Shown: in pieces, positions 23,691-37,850 of the stretch
How the letters are laid out: the number at the start of each line of letters is the position of its first letter
Numbering within the stretch: position 1 is the stretch's first letter
Assembly: GCF_958295425.1 (NCBI RefSeq)
Contig: NC_081150.1
Coordinates: 7,129,001 to 7,193,000 of the forward strand
DNA from: Solea solea
Taxonomy: Eukaryota; Chordata; Actinopteri; Pleuronectiformes; Soleidae
Reading direction: 5' to 3'
DNA length: 64,000 nucleotides
Translations under genes and position numbers: made by a program
Notes under the pieces: model-generated
Database searches by the model: none
What the model saw: the letters and a program-made list of their open reading frames with translations, nothing else
What the model was told of the DNA's origin: nothing

Positions 23691-24906
23691 AAAATCAGCA
23701 GATTATAAACAAAACATCAAATTTACAAAATTGAAAATAACAGAACGTGAAATGTAAAATAATTTGTAACAGAAGCTAGTAGAGAGACAGGTGGTTACAA
23801 TGACCGTAACTGGTAATAATATTAAAATCAATATAAGTATTAATGAGAATATGAGGACACACGGCTGTGGGTTGTTCTCAGAGGTAGATCGAGCCTAAGG
23901 AAGGGGAAACTGTGGTCACATTTAAGATCACATTTTAGATGACGTAGAAGGGAAAAGCTGTAAAATAAACTGTAGTATACTTATCGTAAGTATATGATCA
24001 TTGCTGCATGAGGTGAATTTATTTAAAGGGGAGTACTGCAAGGACGATACTTAATGGCATGAGGATTTTCATTGACAAGAATAGAGCAATGAAAAAGAGT
24101 CTGGTATAGATTCCTGTATCTGACCCAACTCTCTGTCACATACCACATGTAGCTCAGGCAGTGACTATTTAGCATGCTCATCTTCTCCACACTGACTTTC
24201 ACAGTGGAGGTAACTATCTTTCTGGAACTACGTCAAAATGGAGTTTACTACCGTTTATGGGTGGAAATATTTATTGGTTTCAGTTTGTTACAAACAATGT
24301 TCCCTTAGGCTCCATCTGCTGTCTGATATCAAAATGATATTGGTTTGTGTTAGACACTTCTCCAGGGCTGGCAGAGTACAAACAGAAAACAGGTCAGGCA
24401 ATAAAAACAAAGAATTTCCTCAAATAAAAAGCATCTCCAGTGATGGCCCCATAAAAAGGCCGGGTGAAGGAACACGGGTAGATAAACTGCTGGTGCTTGT
24501 CATACAGTATATGCCAGTTGAACACGCTGTAATTATGTATTGTTCTATGTTGTCACTGTGTGTCTATTTATGTATCCACTTTGCCACAGTGTCCTTAAAT
24601 TGTGCTGTGTCACAATTAAAGGAAGTGTCTTCTCTGGGCAATTCAATTTTAACACTTACCGAAAGTGTTGACTTTGTATCAACAGTGTTCACAGAGAAAT
24701 GTAGTTATACTGTTTTCATGTAGGTCTGCCTCTAATATTAGTCTGCAATGAACAAAGTCCTCTTAACATCTGCACTTCAGGTAAATGATTTTTCTTATCC
24801 TCTTTAGATGGATTTAGATTGACTTCTTGGTGATGAAAACCTGCTTCTAGTATGGGCCACAACCCACTAAAAAAATGTTTCCATTCGCCAAATTCTTTGG
24901 AGACAC

Positions 24907-25282
24907 TCAGTACGTTTACATGCACAGTTTAATCAAACTACGTTCATAGTCTGACTAAGACAGGCAATTGGACCACTTGCCGAGTCTGAGTATACAACCA
25001 GAGGAGAAAATCAATTTACTGGCCGTGTGTGTGACTCCACTTCATATTGAATCGGGTTCCTGTTGAACTTTACATCACAGAAAATGTCAAGTCTGACTCC
25101 AGTCTGACTAAATGTATACATGCAGGAGTAATCGGACTATGAATCGCATTATCCAAGTATGTTAGTCCGACTAAGACTAGCTCAGTTTTAGTCAGACTAA
25201 CGAGTTTACATGACTTTAAGAAAACCTACTTATTGTCTTAGTCCAACTAAAATCAGACTTTTAACATGAATGTAAACATAGT
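24907..25282. mobile_element. Degenerate MITE with 'acgtttacatg' inverted ends
   Basis: The left end reads 'cactcagtacgtttacatgc'. The right end, read on the minus strand, gives 'cactatgtttacattcatg'. Internal 'gtctgactaa' and 'agtcagactaa' blocks occur in both orientations. No open reading frame of note. Fish genomes carry a non-autonomous element with this 'acgtttacatgcac' end. Confidence 0.5.
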
Positions 25283-27427
25283 GATTTATTCTTTGTTCTG
25301 GGGAAAATAAATATTAAAAATTAAATAAATGAGAGTTATCTTAGTGTCAAAATATTTCTGATAAAATATACTGACTCACCTATAATGTTACACTTTGTTA
25401 TTCACATTACATGCATGTGTTTGTAAATACAACGTATAGCTTCTCAGTTATGTCCAGAAATGATCAATGTAAGATTAGGCTTATTTATGATCATTGATCA
25501 GTAAGAGGAACAAATTGTTTTCATTTCAATGTTTTCTGTTTACTTCATTATTGCTCGTCATTCTTGGGCCTTGGACGATTTGCACAATTAATCTGAGGGC
25601 CTTAAACCTCCAAAGTTTGGGAATCTCTACCATCGAGAGCAACCAAAGCCCTAAAACTAACCACTGGTTTCATCTACACTGAGCTGGAACAAAACAACAC
25701 CACTGCTCTGTATTCCCCACTTGATGAACGACAGAGATTTTGTGTAACATCATGCTGTACAGTGCTGTCTTTCAGTGAATAGCAATCACAGACAAATACA
25801 GTGAAAATGCCAAAAGCAATGACTGCTTTCAAAGCATCAGCAAATCTGAAACAGTTTGCAAGAGTTACTCAATAAAAAGCTGCAATTAACAACCAATTCA
25901 AAACCAATAAAGTCCCAAAAACTATCATGATGACCAGCAGCACTCGACATGAAACATGTGCGTCAGTCTCTTCAGTCACTTTCATCATTGTTGATGTTTA
26001 CTTTTGCTGTAAAACATTACCTTTAAATTCACTTAGTCTTTAATTTAAATGCTTACTCAGTATGTATGTGCACTTTGACAAAGTAAAAAGTGGCTGACAC
26101 ACTGTTGTGCGTGTGTGTGTGTATCAAGAAAATGATCAATAAAATGGTAAAATGATCAACTTCTGGACTAAAACGGCCGATCACAATATAATATATAATA
26201 TAACAAGCCATGTTACAGAAAAAAACAACTAGAGACTGCCACGATAAAGACAATGTGCTCAGATTGATCTACTGTGTGACATACTGAGCATTTAAGTCGA
26301 TGCCGTTCAATACCAGAGTGGAACAAATCCTCCATCCCTTCATACAGAGACAAACGGGCCTGTTTTATGGTTTACTTCAATGAAATGAAAGTTCAATAGT
26401 AGCTGAAACAAACATTTGTGGATTAACTAAATCTGTTCACCTCCAGAGAGTCTCTGGAGAACGAAACAAAGAGACTCTGTTTTGTGGCAGATAAAACAAA
26501 TCGCAAACTGTGTGTGATTCTTGTTCGTGGAGACATCCAATCGGTGCAGTTATTACAGGGTATAGCGCAGGAGAAGTTGAGAAATTTGACTACATTTGAT
26601 TGATCTTGGTCTTGATATTCTTGACTACATGAAAAAGGAAAAGGCCCTTTTTTTCCCTCCACTAAACAGCTCCTGAGCTAATGTGGGCAGCTACAGGCGG
26701 TGGTGGGATGAGAATTACATGCTTCCACTGGAGATGCTCTCATCATCAGATCTCAGCTGCACACCACTTGAGTCTCAGCCACAGACTCATAAAAGTCCAC
26801 ATGACTTCATGCACTGATGCTCACTGATACGATGTAGGATTAGGGCCAAAGTGTGCATGTGTGTCACAGATAATCACACCCCAAAATAGCCTTTTTAAAA
26901 AGTTTTACAAATCATAGGATGGTAAAGTATCACAATAACTTTTTTGGTTAAAATAGATGTCCTATCTTAAAGGCACTGCAGTATAAAAGGAATAAAAGCT
27001 TCTTCTGTGCTTTGACTCTATTTTTCTCTGACTACCACTGCCTTACTCATCATCTGCAGTAGCAGCAGATAATGGTGTCAGGGCCTCTTATGCACAATGG
27101 TAATGTTGTCAAGCAGATGAATTCAACTTTTGATCAAACTCTTGTCATTTAGACAAAAATCCATGGTCATCGCCCCGAGAAAGCGGAGGCCATCTTTTGT
27201 GTGTCTATCTTTGGAAGCGTATCAACCAAAAAATGACCATGAATTTTGCTAAAGCTTCGTCCGCAGCCATCGCCGAATGTGTTTCCATTAAATGGAACAT
27301 GGTGGTGAAATTTGTTTGGTAAAAACAAATGGAAACAATTTTGATCATAAAGATGTTCAACCACTAACCAGAGCTGCTATTTGTAAAACCACGACAGCTC
27401 ATAGCTCAGCTTCTTATTGCTCAGAAA

Positions 27428-27470
27428 GTGCACACACACACGCACACACACACACACACACACACACTTA
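27428..27470. repeat. (CA)n microsatellite
   Basis: CA run with one CG interruption. Confidence 0.9.
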
Positions 27471-27614
27471 CTTGCATACACACCAACTCACTTCATGGGG
27501 GTTGACTGGAGCTAGCTGAGAAAGCAACCATTACCTTGTCTGCTTGTAAACCATGAGAGCCAGAGCAATCATCACCCTTAAACACATCGTTTCCTATTAC
27601 TCAGTGCATGCACG

Positions 27615-27616
27615 CC

Positions 27617-27660
<44 letters not shown>
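27615..27660. repeat. (CA)n microsatellite
   Basis: Pure CA run of about 42 bp. Confidence 0.9.
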
Positions 27661-27663
<3 letters not shown>

Positions 27664-28904
27664 ATGGTCCATTTCCGCAGATGGATAAACAGAAAGAGGG
27701 AAAAGCACAGTGGAACAGCCATCTTAGGAAATGAAAATGCTTAGCTGGAAGGATAATAGAATGACAGGGAGAGAAAAAAAACCCAAAGCCAAATAATTCA
27801 TAATGCATTGTAGCATGCTGCATAACTGCACAATCAGGTAAACTGCCCTTTTTTTCCTGGAGCGGTGCAAAAGTGACAACGCTGCTGCTGCTTAGAGAGC
27901 TGATGGAGGTGAAGGACCTACTTTCTGCCACTGGTTGAAGGAGTCATGCTATTTCTGACTTCATAACAGAAGCAAATGGCAAGTCTGTTGCTACATACAG
28001 TACAAGAAGAGTGAGGTATCCTCACATAATACCAAAAATACACAATCACTGAAGCGTTGCATCACCATTTTTTTCTTCTGTGGCTGTAAAACAAATAAAT
28101 ATGTGCAGCGCATTTAGATTTCAGCAGCAGCGTGCAGCTTCCTCCGCCTCCTCTTCTTCGTCTTCCTGCATCTCATGGAAGACTTTTTTTCTTTCTATTT
28201 CTCTTAAACACACAGGGGGTTAAAAGAAACTCGTGCCTGACTTAATTAGAGCTGCACAACCAGGAGACTGCCAGAGCTTTTTTATGAAAAAAAAAGAAGA
28301 AAAAACAGCAAACTCCCATGGAGAACATACAGCTAACAAGCCTATATGCTGCCCATTGAACCTTCCTTCATACAAACAGATATGTACATTTAACCCAACT
28401 ACGAATTAGCATCCGTCTAAAAGCATGAGAGTAGAAATCTCGCTCGGAAATGCTTCTAAACTGAACTTATATTTGTATATTGTGGTGGTAAATTGTGCAG
28501 TAATTACATAATAAATATAGCATTAAATTATTATATTGGTTTTACAAGTGCTGCACTAATGGAGACGTAAATCAATCCATCTAATAAGCAGATGAGCATT
28601 GGCCTGCAGCTGCTGCTCTGACAAGTTTCACAGCGTGCGCATGCCACATGTGTCAGAGTGAATAGCTGGGTTTTTTATATATATTTTTTTTTATTTTCTT
28701 TTTTTTTAAATCAGCTAAGTCTCTGCCTCCATCTTTTGTTGACATTTCCTGCAGTTTCATGCCCAGGCATCAAAGAGAGCACAGCTGTGTCACTGGATGA
28801 ATGCTTTAATCTATTCAGCCAGCGCATCTGTGTGTTCTGTCTTACACGTCATCAGCTGCCCGCATGCCCGCCTTGTGTGTATATGTATTTGCCTCTGAGT
28901 GTGT

Positions 28905-29235
28905 GTGTGTTCAAGGTATTACTCATGTTGTGGAGACCTAAATCTCTTCACATTATAAGGACTTGTCTTCCTTATGGGACATAAAGCAAGTCCCCAAAAC
29001 GTAAACTATTACATTTTAAGGTGAAAACTTGTTGGTTAGGGTGGGGTTAAGGTTAGGCCGGTAGTAGTTATGGTTAAGGTCAGAGTAAGTCTCCAGGGAA
29101 TGAATGTTGATTAATAAGTGTGTGTGAACTTGTATTAGTTATCTCTTCAGGCATAAACACTGGCCTTGTCAGGACCAGTAGTCCTCATGGAGACCAAAAC
29201 CTAGTCTTAATGAGATGGAACTTTATTTCTGAGGA
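28905..29235 (-). repeat. CA-flanked repeat, both modules, reverse orientation
   Basis: A GT run is followed by 'gttagggtggggttaaggtt' and then by 'gcataaacactggccttgtc' and 'catggagaccaaaacctagt'. These are the reverse complements of the 'cctaacc' and 'aggaccaggttttggtctcc' modules at 3-5 kb. Confidence 0.6.
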
Positions 29236-30749
29236 ACTGGTTAAAGTTGAATTCTGTGTGTGTGTGGCCAGTGAGGGTTATGTGAGAATTCATGTGAGTA
29301 CAGTATGTATACTGTATATGTACATACAGTATGTATGAGTCGGGGTATATATACTGTATGTGCACTATTTGTTTATTTGTTTATTTTTATTTTGCACAGT
29401 TTAAAAGAAAAAAATATAAGATTGACAAAGAATACAAAGTAACATTCAGTGCAGGAAGAGGCAGAAAGCCTAGTGGGCTTATTTGAAGCCTCTACCTAAA
29501 TAATGTTGAAATTTGACAATATTTAAAAGAAAACACAAAATTAACATACAAAAGAATCATCTAACTATATAAGAGTGATAACAAACTAATAATCACAAAT
29601 TATATATAATAACAAAAAACAAACCAATAATAAAAACAAACAAACATTAATTTAAAAACAAAAGTATGAGTGTGTAATGTATGCGAGTGTGTATCTATGT
29701 GTGTGTCTCCATGAGGGAAATATTGGTTTATACCCCTAAATTATTGATTTCTTGAGCATGTGTGAACCAAAAATAAAACACAGAGATATGAACAACAACA
29801 CATGAAAGAAAGCAAATTACAAAACAACCGTTAAATAATCTTTTAAGTGTCTTTTGTATAACACTCACATGTCTGTCCTCATGCAAGACTAGAAAAATAA
29901 AAACACACACACACACACACACACAGAGAAGGTGATGCAATATTGTGTTGGGTGGCTGAAGGAAATCACATCACAGACACTAATGTGTGCCATGGTAGAT
30001 TTTTGCAAAGCTACACATCACTGGTTCACACAGACAGTAGATGAGAAACAAACAGGCATACTCATTGAAGAAAAAGGAGGGAGGAGAGCTGGTGAGGAGA
30101 GGAGTGGCGCTCTGCAGGAGATTCCCCACAAGCCATAACATCCTCCGCCCTGAACAACACTATTAACACTGTTACAACACAGGTGGTTAACAGTGACATC
30201 ACCACTGCTGGAAGTCTGACGTGCAAGACTCCCTCTGGGGACTGACTGGCGTCCATTCCAGTGGCTCAAAGGAATCCTGGTCACGCATTCTGGGTATTTC
30301 GCTCAACAACAAGACACTGGATGTCTTCTCTTTATGCTGACTGAATAGATTTCACTCAAAAGGTCAGAGTCATTTGTCAGTTGTGTAGTTTTAGCTCAGT
30401 GTCTTGAATCAGAAACAAATCTCACCTCTACACAGCAGGTCATTTAACAGCAACGGCTGGAAGACAGGAAGTGGATTAAGTTGTCGATTTTTATACGTGT
30501 TGAAGCATCATATTCAGGAGTGCAGTGGGAAGCATGTGATTACACTGACTGCAGTAGTAGTGTAGAATTACACTTGCAGTGTGTGAGGAGTAGAAAAGTG
30601 CATTAATATCACTGCCCCAGTCATTCTTTGAGTTTTTAATTCATCATAGCAACATTCTGCCATAACGCCATGTTTACATTCATTGTATATTTTTACTACC
30701 GAGAGAAACTGCACCTTATTACATATGTAAATTTATATTTATATATTAA

Positions 30750-30875
30750 TACTTGTATTACTTACTTGTATATTGTTTATTTGTTTGTTTATTATCTATT
30801 GTTGAGCTGCTGTAACGCCGTTTTCTCTCCACTGTGAGATAAATAAAAGTTATCTTATCTTATCTTATCTTATGA
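30750..30875 (+). repeat. Retroposon 3' end with (CTTAT)n tail
   Basis: The stretch reads 'gagctgctgtaacgcc', 'tgtgagataaataaaagtta' and then four 'tcttat' units. This is the typical 3' terminus of a fish non-LTR element ending in a short tandem tail. Confidence 0.5.
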
Positions 30876-32536
30876 GGACCATGCTTCCATCTGTCCATGT
30901 CTGTATACACACAGCAAAAATACAGACAGTACTGTATTTTCAACCCAGTAACTGAACTAATGCTGACTTGCTATTAAAACAGGAGTGTGTTAAAGTTTGG
31001 CCCATATGGTCACCACCTATGCTGCCTGAAGCTCTAATCACGAATCAAAAACAGATGTCAGAACAACCATATGGGAGCGGGTTATAGCATGTAAAACTGT
31101 TATGTGAAATCCAGAGGAATCTTTCAATAGCAAAAACCTTTTTTTTTTCATGTTAAGAGTGGGTAAATTTCCAAAGCACTACCGAATTTCATCATTATGT
31201 TGTTTGGTGTCACATTTAATCAGTGTCATTACTTTCCGTCTTTTCATTTGGATGTTGCACTTAGTTGCATTGCAATTTTGATTATATGCATTTAAAATAT
31301 GAAATGTCTCCACATTAAATAAATAAAATCTAGTGTAGTTATATTTTGCAATTAGCTTTATATCCATAGAAATCCACATTTCTATTCAAGGTTATTACGA
31401 ATCCCAGCTTCTCAGGGCTGTTTAAAGGTGAGCATTGGCTCAGATACACAGAGGTCAGGTTTGGTTCAGTGTCGCCTCACGATCATCTCTCATATGGAGC
31501 GATCTGTGTCGCTGGTAAAAAAAAAGAAAAAAAAGGATGCTATGTGTGAGCTATGTTGCGATAGCAGCCTGCATCTTCAAACTCTCCCTTTTCTTTGAAG
31601 TCTCACCATGTGGGTGAGGGAGCTGGGGGTTGGTAATAAATCAGGCTGAGCCATAATGACTGTCCTTATTCATGTCTGCTTTGATGAAAATCCACCTGAC
31701 TGATCTCAAATCACAGACCAAAACAGACAGAGCTTACTGACAAATGTCACTGGCAACATGAAGGAAAGTGTGTAGGAAGAAATCAGATGAGAATAACTTG
31801 TACTTGTCATGTTTTGATAGAGCGTAGAACTCTCCCAGGGGAGAATTTCAACAAATGAGACATAATTTATGACGGTTTTCCCTGCACTGAATCCTGATTA
31901 CAAACATACACATGTGCGGCAATTAAAATGTTTTACGATCTCTATAAAGTGATTTATCCGCAGTCCATTCACCGGAGCACTGTTCAAATACATCAACCAC
32001 ATTAAAACATCAAAAAAAAACACTGAAGTGATCACTGTGGAACAATGACCATGTTTACACAGCCAGAGTCATAAATACTGTCTCACAATTCATTTCAAAA
32101 ATGGCTGTCTTTGTCCAGTAAGATATGGCTTCTTCTTCTTTTTCTTACACTTCATATGAAACGAGGTGCAGCGTGCAAGACGTGGACCCATCTGGACGCC
32201 TGCAGCTTTTAAGAGAGAGGCTGAGAGGACTGCCAGGATTAACGGAAAGAAGTGAGTAATTATAGTGAAGGACCTCAACAGCGTTTTGCTGCGCATAAGA
32301 CCAACTGCTGCCTTCCGTGCTTCAGGTGATGAGTTTGGTTAATGATGGTTGGCTACGCGACCTTTCATTTTTAACAGGACTGTAACTAAACAGCAGGAGC
32401 AGTGTTTTAAAAGCAGCAGTGGAAACCACCCTCGTAGTTTATTTAACTGAGCTGATGTAGAGAAAAAAAAACGGGGCTGAACATTAGAGATATGAGAAAG
32501 GCTGTTGCTAGATTGATGATTTTGTGTTTAATTTAT

Positions 32537-32876
32537 TAATTCATTCATTCATTCATTCATCCATCGTCTACCGCTTTATCCTCCACGTGAGGGTCACAGG
32601 GCTGCTGGAGCAAACCCCAGCGGACATAGGCTCGGCGGGGTACAACCTGGACACGATCGTTGGTCCATCGCAGGACAAACAACAATCCACTCTCACATTG
32701 ATGTATGCAATTAACCTCTGTGTGTTTTTGAACTGTGGGAGGAAACTGTAGAACCCAGAGAAAACTCACGCACACACAAGGAGAACATGCAAACTCCATA
32801 AAGCAAGGCCTTCAGTCCGACTGGGTTGCTGTAAGTCACCAGTACTAGCCACTACACCACCATGTGTCCTGTTTAA
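32537..32876 (-). repeat. Near-complete SINE-like element, reverse orientation
   Basis: On the minus strand it reads from 'ggacacatggtggtgtagtg', through a tRNA-like head, 'tggagtttgcatgttctcct', 'tttcctcccacagttc' and 'gttgtaccccgcc', to 'ggataaagcggtagacgatg' and a (TGAA)n tail. The head-to-tail order makes this the most complete member of the family in the window. Confidence 0.65.
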
Positions 32877-34158
32877 TTTATTAATTTCCTTAAAATAAAT
32901 GAATTGTCATTTTACTAACATATTCATGCGATCCTTATATGATAACATTTCTTAAATGTTGTAGGAACGACGCGCTCCATGTCTGCCACTGCATTTCTTA
33001 AATTACTGTCCCGAAAAGGGAAGACCTGGCTCTTGGTTGTAGTATAAAGTGGACCATAAGGACAAAGCACATACAAGCGTAAAAGGCACAAACATTAAGG
33101 GAAACACACTCGGCTGCACCCAAGAAAAGCAATAAATACCAAAACATATAAATAGATTACACACATGCAACAAGAATAGCTACACCAGAAGTGCTCTGGG
33201 AGTCTAAAGGGAGTAATATGTGTCGCACACAGTAGATAAAGGTATGTACTTGTGTAAAGGCTTGACGGTTTTTCAGATGTAAAGTATTCATTATTATTAT
33301 TATTATTGATAGTTTATGTTTGCAGTCCAGCTTCTGAGATGACCCACTGCGATATATATTTATATATATATATACATATATATATACAGTATGTACGTAT
33401 ACGCAATAATATACATGATCGTTGTGGGCAGAGAAGTCAGATCTAAAGCTCTTTGGTAATTCAGCACTGGCTCAGTTGTCTGTAGCATTTAATTCCTTTA
33501 ATAAGATAGAATTTGCTCTCAGATATTTGTTGCCACCAGTTTGTCTGAAGGTAAAACTGAATAAATGATTAAGACACATTTTATTGGACAGTTTACATAC
33601 AGCGCTGCTTATATAAATTCCTTAATTCTAATAAAATAAATGCATAAAAACACATCAGTGTAGACTATAATAACTGTACTGTAGCTTTACTTTCTATTGA
33701 AGGTTCAAAAACAGGAGAATCTTCCACTTTACTCACTGTCAAACTCTGGGGGGAAGGTGAAGACACAGCAGTTGGAGTTTGAAGGCTGCCCATTCTTAAC
33801 AGCTATCGCTTTAATAGCAATTAAACTGGTATTAAGCTCTGACAGGTTAGTGCAGCAAGTGCATACACACACGTTTACAACAGACTTATGTCTCTACTAG
33901 AGAATCATTTATTGCCAACATGGAGAGACGCTGAGACACGCCGACACTCACATGCACCGACCACATCATACACACACACTTTCACAGAAATAGTACGACT
34001 CCCTCAGCCTGGAGCGAGGTGGACAGAGCTGGAAGGGCCAGCGCTGTGTTGGGCAGCAGCAGCGGCAGATGCAGCACTCAGGAGCCCGAGGGCATCAGTG
34101 GGCATTCAAGCTTCACTGGGCCTCTTCATCAGTGCCCGTTGATGTCTTGGCCCCATGA

Positions 34159-34163
34159 CCAGT

Positions 34164-34195
<32 letters not shown>
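34159..34195. repeat. (CA)n microsatellite
   Basis: Pure CA run. Confidence 0.9.
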
Positions 34196-34197
<2 letters not shown>

Positions 34198-34371
34198 GAC
34201 ACATGTCCAACACAGAGCTTGTCAGGCTTTTTTTCAGGCCTGGACAAGAGGAGGATTTGAAAAGAAGTAGAACAGCCTCATTGAGTGAAGACACACACGA
34301 GCTAAAGTGAGAAAACCGAATGGTTAAGTGTGAGTCTTCTAGCAAGACTGAGCAAGTAACTAGGTCAACTC

Positions 34372-34372
<1 letters not shown>

Positions 34373-34415
<43 letters not shown>
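34373..34415. repeat. (GT)n microsatellite
   Basis: Pure GT run of about 40 bp. With the CA run 200 bp upstream it could pair as an inverted repeat. Confidence 0.9.
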
Positions 34416-35076
34416 CATGCGTGCTCCTCAGTCATGACTTCACTCATACGAATGTGAACTCCCATTTTGAAGCATCAAGATTCGCTATTTGGCCGACGCC
34501 ATGTTGACGTTTTGCACATATATATATATATACATATATATATAATGTATATATATACACAGTGTGTGCAGCAAGCACACACCATGACAATCATGACACA
34601 GCTCAAATATAATCAACATTTGGCACAACCATGACTGGGCTCCTACATGTCAGACGGCATCAAATCTTGTGCAGATGCACTTTGATGCACTTTTATTACG
34701 ACTTATAATAATAACCAGATTTACAGTTCAGCCGTCATTTTACAGCAAATTGGATTCACAAACGACATTATGAACACATGACGCAACTTCTGTACCACAA
34801 ACTATAATTATATGATGTATCTCAGCGTGGAAAGACAGAGGTACACAGACACTGGTCTCTGTCCTTATTTCTCTGAACTGCTCTTTCTCCTCTGTCATCA
34901 TGTCTCCTTCAGTCGCTCTGACTCTCTGTGACACTGACATGCCAAGTCATGCAGAAAACACAAGGGAAGATTCTTTTCTTTTCTTTCTTTTTCTTTAAAT
35001 CACAGGTCAAAAACTGAAAAATGCAATAATGTGGGACACAAGTGCCGACGTCTGAAGATGAGTCGGCGGGGGGTCT

Positions 35077-35105
35077 CAGACAGACAGACAGACAGACAGA
35101 CAGAC
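35077..35105. repeat. (CAGA)n microsatellite
   Basis: About seven tandem CAGA units. Confidence 0.9.
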
Positions 35106-36265
35106 TTCTCTGCTGCAGCTGAAATGAACAGAAGTGACAGAAAGAAATTAAGACTCCCGACACAGACAGATATTCAGTCTCACCTTCTACATTTCCTCTG
35201 CAATAAGATTATTCCCTTCATTGACTCTCTGGTTTCTGCCCTGCTTCTGATCATACTGTTCCTCCTCTTCCTCCTTTCCCCTCATCTCTGTTCTTGACTT
35301 CACCATGTCTACGCTGCAGTCCTCATCTCCCGTGTAAATCTGCACTTCCTCATTGTTTCTACTTGTGTCTTATTTATTCCACCATCTTTCTTTCCTCTCC
35401 TCCCGTCGCTCTGGACCTTGTTTGCATGCTCCCCGGCTCTGCTCCTTGATTAGAAAGATCGACCATTGCAAGTCTGCCAGACACTCCTCGGCTGACCATT
35501 GACCAATGAGTCTTTTGAGAGGCTCCCATATAAATAGAAGCTTCAATTACAGATAACACATTCCCACTCATGCATATCAAACACTATTCGACCACAGAGA
35601 AAGACGGAGAGAAAGACGTGGCACGTGAGGTCAACGTTGAAGGTTGAGGAAGCAGCAACATTAGAAAAGACGTGCACAGCAAAGCCGAGCGCCATAGTCT
35701 TCTTCTTCTTCTTCTTCTATGGCCAAATTATTCAATGTATGACTCCCGCTGGCTCTTACGTAACCTTGACTTTGTGTGAGCAACGCGGGCAGGCTGCCTC
35801 CTCACAGACCCCGGGAGCAGTCTGGTGCAGAGCCATCGGGACTAAAATAGTTGGTCATGTGTTCATTATCGTTATCCGTCCTTTAAGTGCTCACCCCGTA
35901 TCCAGAAACATTAAAGAGAAGAGAAGCTTCGAGTGGGTGTGTAGGTGTTTGTGTATGTGTGTGTGTATGTGAGAGAGTAACAGAGAGCAGAATACGAGGA
36001 GAATGAGGTTGTGGGATTGTGATAACTTCAAAGGTTATTTTTATTATTATTATTACTCCTGCAGGCTGAAGCCATGCTCTGGCATCCCTCAAGCTTTGAT
36101 CATTATGTAGAGCTGTTGTGCTCGGTTGCTGGCACTGAATACATTACACAGCGGATAACCAGGGAGCATGCAAACAAGCGTTCACACACATTGACTCAGC
36201 TTCTTCTAAGTCCCCCCCCCCCCCCCATTTTAAAATAACACACACTCCTTCATAAAATGAGCACC

Positions 36266-36984
36266 AGGGCTGCAAACATTAATCGATGGCATCTATTTTG
36301 ATAATTGATTAATTCATTTCTCTTAATAATTCGTAATTAAATGAATACATTTTGTATTTAGTTCACATTGTCTGATGGTATATCTAGGCTGTATATATTG
36401 TTTTTATTTAATTGTTTCATGTAGGGGTTAACACTCGTTGGTTGGGGTTAGTTAGGATTAGTTTGCATGTTCTCCCCGTGTGTGTGGGGGTTTTCTCCGG
36501 GTTCTCCGGTTTCCTCCCATAGTCCAAAGGCATGCAGATTTGGGAATTAGGCAAATTGAACACTTTAAATTGACCGTATGTGTGCAAGAGTGAGAGTGAA
36601 TGGTTGTCTCGACATGTGGACCTGTGACGTACTGGCGATATGTCCTGGGTTTACCCCGCCTTTCTAAAAGAAGGAAGAAAAGGAAATCTTTATTGTCATT
36701 ATACAATAACCGTTTTTTTTGATGGGGGGAGGAAACCAGAGAGGCCGAGGAAACCCACACAGACACGGGGAACTCCACACTGCAAGGTCCCAGACCGGGC
36801 ATTGAACCCAGCACCTTTTTGCTGTGAGGCAACAGTGCTAACCACTACTAACCACTGTGTCCACTGAGATTGGCACAGCGCCCTCATGTGGAGGATAAAG
36901 TGGTAGAAGATGAATGAACAAATAATTGTTTCATTAATTGATGACGAGTCATAACTATCAAAATGGTCATTAGTTGCAGCCCTA
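36266..36984. mobile_element. MITE with 'agggctgcaa' inverted ends, interrupted by a nested retroposon
   Basis: The left end reads 'agggctgcaaacattaatcg' followed by 'attttgataattgattaatt'. The right end, on the minus strand, reads 'agggctgcaactaatgacca' followed by 'ttttgatag'. Together they are the inverted ends of a common fish MITE. A SINE/LINE tail (36455-36925) has split it. Another left end of the same family starts near 37902. Confidence 0.65.
36455..36925 (+). repeat. Nested SINE/LINE tail carrying an inverted second copy
   Basis: Forward segment: 'gtttgcatgttctccccgtg' to 'gggtttaccccgcctttc' (36463-36665), resuming at 'gaggataaagtggtagaaga'. Between them, 36666-36862, lies a related element in reverse. 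On the minus strand that insert reads 'tggttagcactgttgcctca', 'gggttcaatgcccggtctgg' (B-box-like) and 'tataatgacaataaagattt'. The order implies insertion of the second retroposon into the first, after the first had entered the MITE. Confidence 0.65.
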
Positions 36985-37621
36985 ATCTGGACCAAAGGAT
37001 ACAAATGTTACAAGCATCAATGACACTCCAGCACTCAGACACAAAAGGAACAGTGGATACATGGACTACTCATCATACCGAGGAAACCGTTCTGTCTGGA
37101 GGAGCAGAGTCAAAAATGATAAAAAAAATAATGATGTCATCAACGTTATGTCAGCAACTCTGTAAAAAAAAAAAAACCCTGCAATATAACACTGGAGGCG
37201 TCGTGTTTAAAGGATATGGTTGTTATACAGTACAGCTGGGATTTACAGAGAGCTGCTTCTCAGATGCAATATGTGGGGTCTACCTTTTTTTTTCTGGATT
37301 TCATGGCATCATCTGCGGGATCAATTCTTTACCATTAATTTTTAATCAGTCTCTCACAAGCACCCTACTGTAATCCTACATTACAACCAAGAGTGCCACT
37401 TTAATTTGTGACCGGGAGCAAAGGGCTTTACTTTTACAGCATTGATCACAGGCCGTGCTGTTGTTGTAAGAACAGAGTTCAGCAGGTGAGTGCGAGTTTA
37501 AGCCCCCTGAGGTCAATTTATCCACGCAATCATTGTATGTTTCCTGATTTAAGTTATAGCACAGCAGTGGCCTTTTAATCAAAGTCATTAACTGCTGTTT
37601 CTTTGAAAATGCCATACACGG

Positions 37622-37850
37622 CATCCATCCATCCATACATCTTCTACCGCTTTATCCTCCATGTGAGTATTGTAGGGGAGCCAATCTCATGTGACATTGG
37701 GCCATCACAAGGCCACCATTCAGAGACAAACAATCATTCACTCTCACAGCTACAGTCAAATTAACCTAATCCCCAATTGTGCATGTTTTTGGACTGTGTG
37801 AGGGAGCTGTAGTACCTGGAGAGAACCCATGCACACACAGGGAAAACCTG
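37622..37850 (-). repeat. SINE/LINE tail, reverse orientation
   Basis: It starts with 'catccatccatccatacatc', then 'ttctaccgctttatcctcca', 'attaacctaatccccaattg' and 'gcatgtttttggactgtgtg'. This is the reverse complement of the family at 21.7 kb. Confidence 0.65.

Noticed and set aside
36735..36862. Possible tRNA gene (B-box-like 'gggttcaatgccc')
   Set aside because: No cloverleaf can be drawn. It is the tRNA-like head of a SINE-type repeat.
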